The notes beneath the pieces are model-generated. The model was not told where the DNA came from, did no database searches, and saw only the letters and a list, made by a program, of their open reading frames with translations. The position numbers and the translations under genes were made by a program. A stretch of 64,000 nucleotides of DNA, taken from assembly GCA_020916435.1 (NCBI GenBank), contig CM037092.1, positions 81,540,817 through 81,604,816 of the forward strand, in the 5' to 3' direction. This DNA comes from Oxytropis ochrocephala. Taxonomy: Eukaryota; Streptophyta; Magnoliopsida; Fabales; Fabaceae. Of the stretch, positions 63,908 to 64,000 are shown piece by piece. Positions within the stretch are counted from its first letter, which is position 1. Each line of letters starts with the position of its first letter.

Positions 63908-64000
63908 ATCCTCAGATTCCAACAAAGGCTAGATGTATGCCTCTTGCCCTTGTACGCAGAGAGGTTGCTTTTAGAATCCTTAGTTATTGTTGACCAAAAA
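63908..64000 (+). other. Possible coding remnant at the window end
   Basis: Sequence after the MITE has GC-normal, coding-like character (ATGCCTCTTGCCCTTGTACG) but is too short to identify. It may continue the DNA interrupted by the MITE (62657-62736). Confidence 0.25.

Overview
This window is plant nuclear DNA, very probably from an angiosperm (eudicot; a legume is plausible but the sequence does not prove it). The evidence is AT-rich background, plant-type introns, plant-specific repeat lineages (Tat- and Athila-like Ty3/gypsy, Ty1/copia, L1-type LINEs, hAT, CACTA, Mutator-like MITEs, a Helitron end) and a plastid trnI-derived fragment. There is no bacterial-type gene, operon, CRISPR array or rRNA gene, and no host gene that looks complete. 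Almost every coding stretch is a decayed or truncated transposable element, or a fragment of a host gene.

Layout. 1-5774: a minus-strand Tat-lineage gypsy element (A; protease-RT, 5' LTR and PBS, gag deleted), interrupted by a 3.3 kb foreign block that is flanked by a 118 bp duplication of the host element. 5775-9472: a decayed hAT transposase gene. 9477-9710 and 22506-23525: N- and C-terminal pieces of a replication protein A-like gene. Between them lie a second Tat element (B, 10012-13825), AT-rich Helitron-like DNA and a CACTA transposon (16199-21917, TTT target duplication). The CACTA element carries a captured exon of a TPR-DnaJ gene and a 420 bp internal tandem duplication. 25385-34045: a third Tat element (D, plus strand, gag-PR-RT). 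It is split by a 5172 bp Athila-like retroelement (27599-32770, target duplication ATCAT) whose 3' end has been copied in inverted orientation, giving a large palindrome. 34046-40720: a minus-strand LINE, internally deleted and interrupted by a composite LTR element (35226-38661).

40721-42863: an 837 bp inverted repeat carrying the same unknown coding sequence in both arms, with a plastid trnI fragment in its spacer. 42996-45700: two facing copia remnants. 46263-49288: seven exons of a minus-strand gene fragment for the second-largest subunit of RNA polymerase III. 50022-54791: several MITEs with 9 bp target duplications, a second hAT gene start cut by a CACTA-type terminus, a third Tat LTR (C) and a solo LTR. 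55184-58612: two halves of a glyoxalase/VOC-like gene in opposite orientation. 60395-62165: a LINE fragment. 62175-63898: a Pro/Gln/Tyr-rich coding remnant and Mutator-type MITEs built of hairpin cassettes.

The elements do not work together as a system. They form a nested insertion history that can partly be ordered: Athila-like into Tat D, CACTA into Helitron-like DNA, solo LTR into a MITE, and LTR composite into an already deleted LINE. The most unusual objects are the palindromic retroelement, the inverted repeat with a plastid insert, the hairpin-cassette MITE family and the captured or broken host gene pieces (TPR-DnaJ, RPC2, RPA, VOC). I found no convincing new functional system.
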